DNA of 64,000 nucleotides from Kluyvera sp047971185 (GTDB lineage Bacteria > Pseudomonadota > Gammaproteobacteria > Enterobacterales > Enterobacteriaceae). Where the stretch lies: contig NZ_JBKDZH010000038.1 of assembly GCF_047971185.1 (NCBI RefSeq), forward strand, positions 1 through 64,000, in the 5' to 3' direction. The number at the start of each line of letters is the position of its first letter. The stretch's first letter is position 1. Position numbers and translations under genes: made by a program. Under the pieces are notes generated by a model. It saw only the letters and a list, made by a program, of their open reading frames with translations. It made no database searches and was not told the origin of the DNA. Shown here in pieces: positions 60,988 through 64,000 of the stretch.

Positions 60988-62283
60988 TCAGAGGCTAAGC
61001 GCATGATAAATATCGGACGCCAGACGATTGATGTCGTTGTCGTTAAGGGTTGAAAGGGTGATACGCAGGCCGTGCGCGGGCGCGTTGATGCCAAACGCTT
61101 CACCTTCGCGGACCAGCCAGCCAGCTTTTGCCAGCGCAAACGCTGTACGCTGACTGGGGGTTGCAAGCGGTAGCCATAGGTTCAGGCCGTCCCCCTGAAG
61201 CACGCCGTCTACACCGTGGCGGCCCAGTGCCTCAGCCAGTTTTTGCTGTTGGCCAGCATAAAACAGGCGGGATTCGGTGAGAGTACGTTGGTAGGCTTCG
61301 TCCGCCAGGCAAGCGTAAACCAGATCCTGTAACAGATGGCTGACCCATTGGCTACCGGCGTTAAGCCGTAGTCTTAGCCTGGCTGACGTGGCCGGATCGC
61401 TGGCGACAAAAGCCAGCCGCAGGTCCGGGCCTAACGTTTTAGACATTGAGCGAACCACGGCCCAGTGCTGGGTTTGCGGCGTCAGTACCGGATGCCAGGC
61501 CGCGGACGACAGCAGCGCAAAGTGGTCATCGACAATAACCAGTACCTGCGGGTAGCGACTCAGCACCTGCTGGATAGCGGCGGCGCGAGCGGCGCTCAGG
61601 CTGTAGCCTGTGGGGTTGTGGGCGCGTGGCGTTAAAATCACCGCGCGCGCGCCTTTGGCGAGCGCCAGTTCAAGCTTTTCTGCCACCAGTCCTTCGCCAT
61701 CAATCTCTACCGGGCTGGCATTAAAACCGCTGTAGCGCAGCATGCTAATGCTGCTGAGAAAGCAGGGGTCTTCCACAACCACGCTGTCGCCGGGGAGCAA
61801 GTGCGCGCAGAGCAGGCGCTCAATGGCATCCACCGCGCCGTTGGTCAGGTCGATATCGCCGGCGGCGGGCATGGCATCCTGCATCCATGCCAGCGCCCAG
61901 TCATACAGCGATGGAGATACCGGCGCATCACCGTAAAGGCGTGGCGTGCGGCTGATGTGCGAAAGATAACGCGCCAGGTCAGGTAATCTGGTCGTCGCCG
62001 GATTGCCGCTGGAAAGGTCGGTGAGCGGCGTATGTGGATTCCCACCTTCCAGTGCTGCTGGCACAGGTGTCTCTTTTACAACGGTGCCGTTGCGTCCCAG
62101 GCTTAGCGCCAGCCCTGAGGTCACCAGCCGTTTGTAGGCAGACGCCACCGTATTACGGTTTACCCCCAGTCTTGCCGCCAGTTCCCTGACCGGCGGCAGC
62201 GTTTCACCCTTCGCCAGTTGCCCGCTGGTGATATGCTGACGAATACTGTCAAAGATTTCGTTGGCGCTTTTTCCGTCGATCAT
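60988..62283 (-). CDS. ptsJ: MocR-type PLP-dependent regulator PtsJ
   Basis: GntR/MocR regulator: an N-terminal winged helix (SIRQHITSGQLAKGETLPPVRELAARLGVNRNTVASAYKRL, residues 12-60) fused to an aminotransferase-I-like domain (about 100-431) that binds PLP through the lysine of SMSKTLGPDLRLAFV (about 282). It senses PLP rather than acting as an enzyme. It resembles Salmonella PtsJ, described as a regulator of pdxK, and here also lies divergent from pdxK across 85 bp containing TATGAC direct repeats. Confidence 0.9.
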   Translation of the reverse strand: MIDGKSANEIFDSIRQHITSGQLAKGETLPPVRELAARLGVNRNTVASAYKRLVTSGLALSLGRNGTVVKETPVPAALEGGNPHTPLTDLSSGNPATTRLPDLARYLSHISRTPRLYGDAPVSPSLYDWALAWMQDAMPAAGDIDLTNGAVDAIERLLCAHLLPGDSVVVEDPCFLSSISMLRYSGFNASPVEIDGEGLVAEKLELALAKGARAVILTPRAHNPTGYSLSAARAAAIQQVLSRYPQVLVIVDDHFALLSSAAWHPVLTPQTQHWAVVRSMSKTLGPDLRLAFVASDPATSARLRLRLNAGSQWVSHLLQDLVYACLADEAYQRTLTESRLFYAGQQQKLAEALGRHGVDGVLQGDGLNLWLPLATPSQRTAFALAKAGWLVREGEAFGINAPAHGLRITLSTLNDNDINRLASDIYHALSL

Positions 62284-62291
62284 TATTGACC

Positions 62292-62319
62292 TATGACAAA
62301 ATGAAATTTAGCATATGAC
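62292..62319. promoter_or_regulatory. Direct repeats in the ptsJ-pdxK region (candidate PtsJ site)
   Basis: TATGAC occurs at 62292-62297 and 62314-62319, 22 bp apart (two helical turns), within the 85-bp gap between the divergent ptsJ and pdxK genes. Direct repeats are usual for MocR operators. Binding is inferred. Confidence 0.5.
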
Positions 62320-62368
62320 GATAATAGTGAGGCGCTCGCCCGCTGTCCAGAGTCATAAGGAGAAGGAG

Positions 62369-63235
62369 ATGGGGCAGGATAGTGAAATACAGTCGGTGCT
62401 CTTCAACGATACGCACCGTGCGCTGCAAACGGATATCGTCGCCGTGCAGTCTCTGGTGGTTTACGGCAGCGTCGGTAACAGCATTGCCGTCCCGGCCATT
62501 AAGGCCCACGGCCTGCGGGTGACCGCCGTGCCAACCGTGCTGTTCAGCAACACGCCGCATTACCAAACCTTCTACGGCGGGATTATTCCCGGTGAGTGGT
62601 TCGGTGGTTATCTCACCGCGCTGAATGAGCGCGACGCGCTGCGCGAACTGAAGGCGGTGACCACCGGCTATATGGGCAGCGCAGAGCAGATTGCGCTGCT
62701 GGCGCAGTGGCTGAAAAGGGTGAAGATCACGCATCCGGATATCTGCATTCTGGTCGACCCGGTGATTGGCGATGTGGATAGCGGTATTTACGTGAAGGCG
62801 GAGATCCCCGAGGCCTATCGGACGCACCTGCTGCCGCTGGCGCAGGGGTTAACGCCGAACGTCTTCGAACTGGCCATGCTCAGCGGTAAACCCTGCGGTA
62901 CGCTGAATGAAGCCATTACCGCGGCGCAGTCGCTGCTGTCCGACACGCTAAAATGGGTGGTGATCACCAGCGCGCCGGGCCAGACCACAGACAATATTAC
63001 GGTGGCGGTAGTGACCGCGGAATCAACGGCCATCATTGACCATCCGCGTCTGGAAACGGACTTAAAGGGCACCGGCGATTTGTTCTGCGCCGAGCTGATT
63101 AGCGGCATCGTGCAGAAAAAATCGTTGTCGGACGCCGCGCACGATGCGGCACAGCGGGTGCTTGAGGTGATGAGCTGGACGCAGAAATGCGGTTGTGATG
63201 AATTAATACTGCCGCCGGCAGGGGAGGGGCGATGA
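62369..63235 (+). CDS. pdxK: Pyridoxine/pyridoxal/pyridoxamine kinase
   Basis: Phosphorylates B6 vitamers in the salvage route to PLP. The 288-residue ribokinase-fold protein matches PdxK (283 in E. coli): SLVVYGSVGNSIAVPAI, TVLFSNTPHYQTFYGG, DPVIGDVDSGIY and the catalytic GTGDLFCAELISG (about 243). ATG 62369 has AAGGAGA upstream; the frame from 62315 is rejected. Divergent from ptsJ, its likely regulator. Overlaps the next small gene by 4 bp (ATGA). Confidence 0.95.
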   Translation: MGQDSEIQSVLFNDTHRALQTDIVAVQSLVVYGSVGNSIAVPAIKAHGLRVTAVPTVLFSNTPHYQTFYGGIIPGEWFGGYLTALNERDALRELKAVTTGYMGSAEQIALLAQWLKRVKITHPDICILVDPVIGDVDSGIYVKAEIPEAYRTHLLPLAQGLTPNVFELAMLSGKPCGTLNEAITAAQSLLSDTLKWVVITSAPGQTTDNITVAVVTAESTAIIDHPRLETDLKGTGDLFCAELISGIVQKKSLSDAAHDAAQRVLEVMSWTQKCGCDELILPPAGEGR

Positions 63236-63471
63236 AGAGCTACCGCCTGATTATTCGCCATAACGGCCGTCTGGTGGGCCATTTTGAGACCAGCGGGCAA
63301 AATGCGCTGGAGGATGCGTGCGTTGCGCGGGCGATATTTGGCGTGACCGGCGGCTATCAGTGCGAGCTGCTGGTGTCCGATTCCGAACGTCGAATGCTGG
63401 AGAGCGGCCCGGAGGGGATGAAAGTGCTGATGCACGAGAAGTGCTTCCGTCCGGTGACCTCGCCGTTGTAA
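63232..63471 (+). CDS. Small hypothetical protein coupled to pdxK (79 aa)
   Basis: I do not recognise this protein. It is 79 residues, soluble and weakly basic (KSYRLIIRHNGRLVGHFETSG...), with no signal or membrane helix; it may form a small alpha/beta unit. It starts in an ATGA overlap with the pdxK stop, with GGGGAGGGG just before the ATG, which argues strongly for translation coupled to pdxK. It ends before the crr terminator. E. coli K-12 does not have it here in my memory. Confidence 0.72.
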   Translation: MKSYRLIIRHNGRLVGHFETSGQNALEDACVARAIFGVTGGYQCELLVSDSERRMLESGPEGMKVLMHEKCFRPVTSPL

Positions 63472-63499
63472 CGCGCGGGGTTATATTGCGGATAAAAAA

Positions 63500-63519
63500 A
63501 TGGCGCCAATCGGCGCCAT
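63500..63519. terminator. Bidirectional terminator between crr and the pdxK operon
   Basis: Arms ATGGCGCC and GGCGCCAT around AATC, with A residues on the left and T residues on the right, so it can end both convergent units (ptsHI-crr on the minus strand, pdxK on the plus strand). Confidence 0.9.
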
Positions 63520-63536
63520 TTTTCATGCAGTAAGAA

Positions 63537-64000
63537 TTACTTCTTAATGCGAATTACCGGAGTTTCACCGACGGTAACGCTACCGGAAAGCTTGGTCAGC
63601 TCTTTGATCTCGTCCATGTTGGAGATAACAACCGGAGTCAGGGTAGACTTGGCTTTCTCTTCCAGCAGCGGCAGATCGAATTCGATAACCGTGTCGCCAA
63701 CTTTAACGCGCTGGCCTTCTTCCGCGATACGTTTGAAACCTTCGCCTTTCAGTTCAACGGTGTCGATACCGAAGTGAACGAACAGCTCGATGCCGCTATC
63801 AGATTCGATAGAGAAAGCGTGGTTAGTTTCAAAGATCTTACCGATGGTGCCGTCAACCGGCGCAACCATTTTGTTGCCGGTCGGTTTGATAGCAATGCCA
63901 TCACCAACGATTTTCTCAGCAAACACTACGTCCGGCACGTCTTCGATGTTGACGATTTCGCCAGAGAGCGGTGCAATGATCTCAATGGTTCCGGTGTCTT
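63537..64000 (-). CDS. crr: Glucose-specific PTS component EIIA, partial
   Basis: Phosphocarrier of the glucose PTS that also regulates adenylate cyclase and sugar permeases (inducer exclusion). The window holds the last 154 codons; the N-terminal helix is cut off at 64000. The phosphorylated His90 is in ELFVHFGIDTVELKG and the second active-site His75 in ETNHAFSIES. The sequence equals E. coli EIIA-Glc except for few residues (KELTKLSG). It is the last gene of ptsHI-crr; the terminator lies 17 bp downstream. Confidence 0.97.
   Translation of the reverse strand, partial: DTGTIEIIAPLSGEIVNIEDVPDVVFAEKIVGDGIAIKPTGNKMVAPVDGTIGKIFETNHAFSIESDSGIELFVHFGIDTVELKGEGFKRIAEEGQRVKVGDTVIEFDLPLLEEKAKSTLTPVVISNMDEIKELTKLSGSVTVGETPVIRIKK

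Overview
The window is a chromosomal segment of a member of the Enterobacteriaceae. Gene order and protein sequences follow the Escherichia coli/Salmonella stretch from guaA to crr almost gene for gene. The high GC content, a ptsJ-yfeJ pair, a bglK-type beta-glucoside kinase and REP-like repeats with the core CCCGGCGTCGC...GGCCGGG fit the Klebsiella/Raoultella/Enterobacter side of the family better than E. coli itself. The genus cannot be fixed from sequence reading alone.

Region by region: (1) 1-3.2 kb, the end of guaA followed by two AT-richer genes of unknown function, which look like an accessory insert behind guaA. (2) 3.3-7.4 kb, an MFS exporter with a GNAT acetyltransferase divergent from a LysR regulator, then an MscS paralogue and yfgG. 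(3) 7.7-15.5 kb, pdeA (yfgF, broken by a one-base frameshift), ppx-ppk (polyphosphate) and purMN with a PurR box. (4) 15.6-18.1 kb, a two-gene beta-glucoside operon (bglK plus a GH1 6-phospho-beta-glucosidase) with candidate CRP and AscG-type operator sites. (5) 18.2-21.1 kb, upp-uraA and hda. (6) 21.1-26.4 kb, an accessory cluster of orphan PTS EIIC, aspartylglucosaminidase-type hydrolase, M17 aminopeptidase and a transposase-derived HTH regulator. (7) 26.4-39.6 kb, conserved core: yfgD, bepA, perM, bcp, gcvR, dapA-bamC, purC, ypfJ, tmcA, ypfH, ypfN, dapE, yffB, ypfM. (8) 39.7-54.1 kb, acrD, aegA, nudK, ypfG, maeB, hemF-amiA, ypeA-yfeZ-yfeY, yfeX. (9) 54.1-54.8 kb, a 76-bp tandem repeat array whose end forms the 3' end of a DUF559 endonuclease-like gene. 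(10) 55-59.8 kb, the sulfate/thiosulfate operon cysPTWA and cysM. (11) 59.8-64 kb, ptsJ-yfeJ-NTF2-like operon divergent from pdxK, and the end of crr.

The genes serve nucleotide supply (guaA, purM, purN, purC, upp, uraA), polyphosphate metabolism, lysine/cell-wall precursor synthesis (dapA, dapE), outer membrane biogenesis (bamC, bepA), sulfur assimilation and cysteine synthesis (cysPTWA, cysM), vitamin B6 salvage (pdxK, ptsJ), drug efflux (acrD) and cell division (amiA). Compared with E. coli as remembered, narQ is absent between acrD and aegA, tktB-talA between ypfG and maeB, and ucpA between yfeX and cysP.

The least explained parts are the guaA-adjacent gene pair, the EIIC/aspartylglucosaminidase cluster with its transposase-like regulator, and the DUF559 gene fused to a hairpin repeat array. 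No tRNA, rRNA, CRISPR array, intact insertion sequence or integrase was seen.
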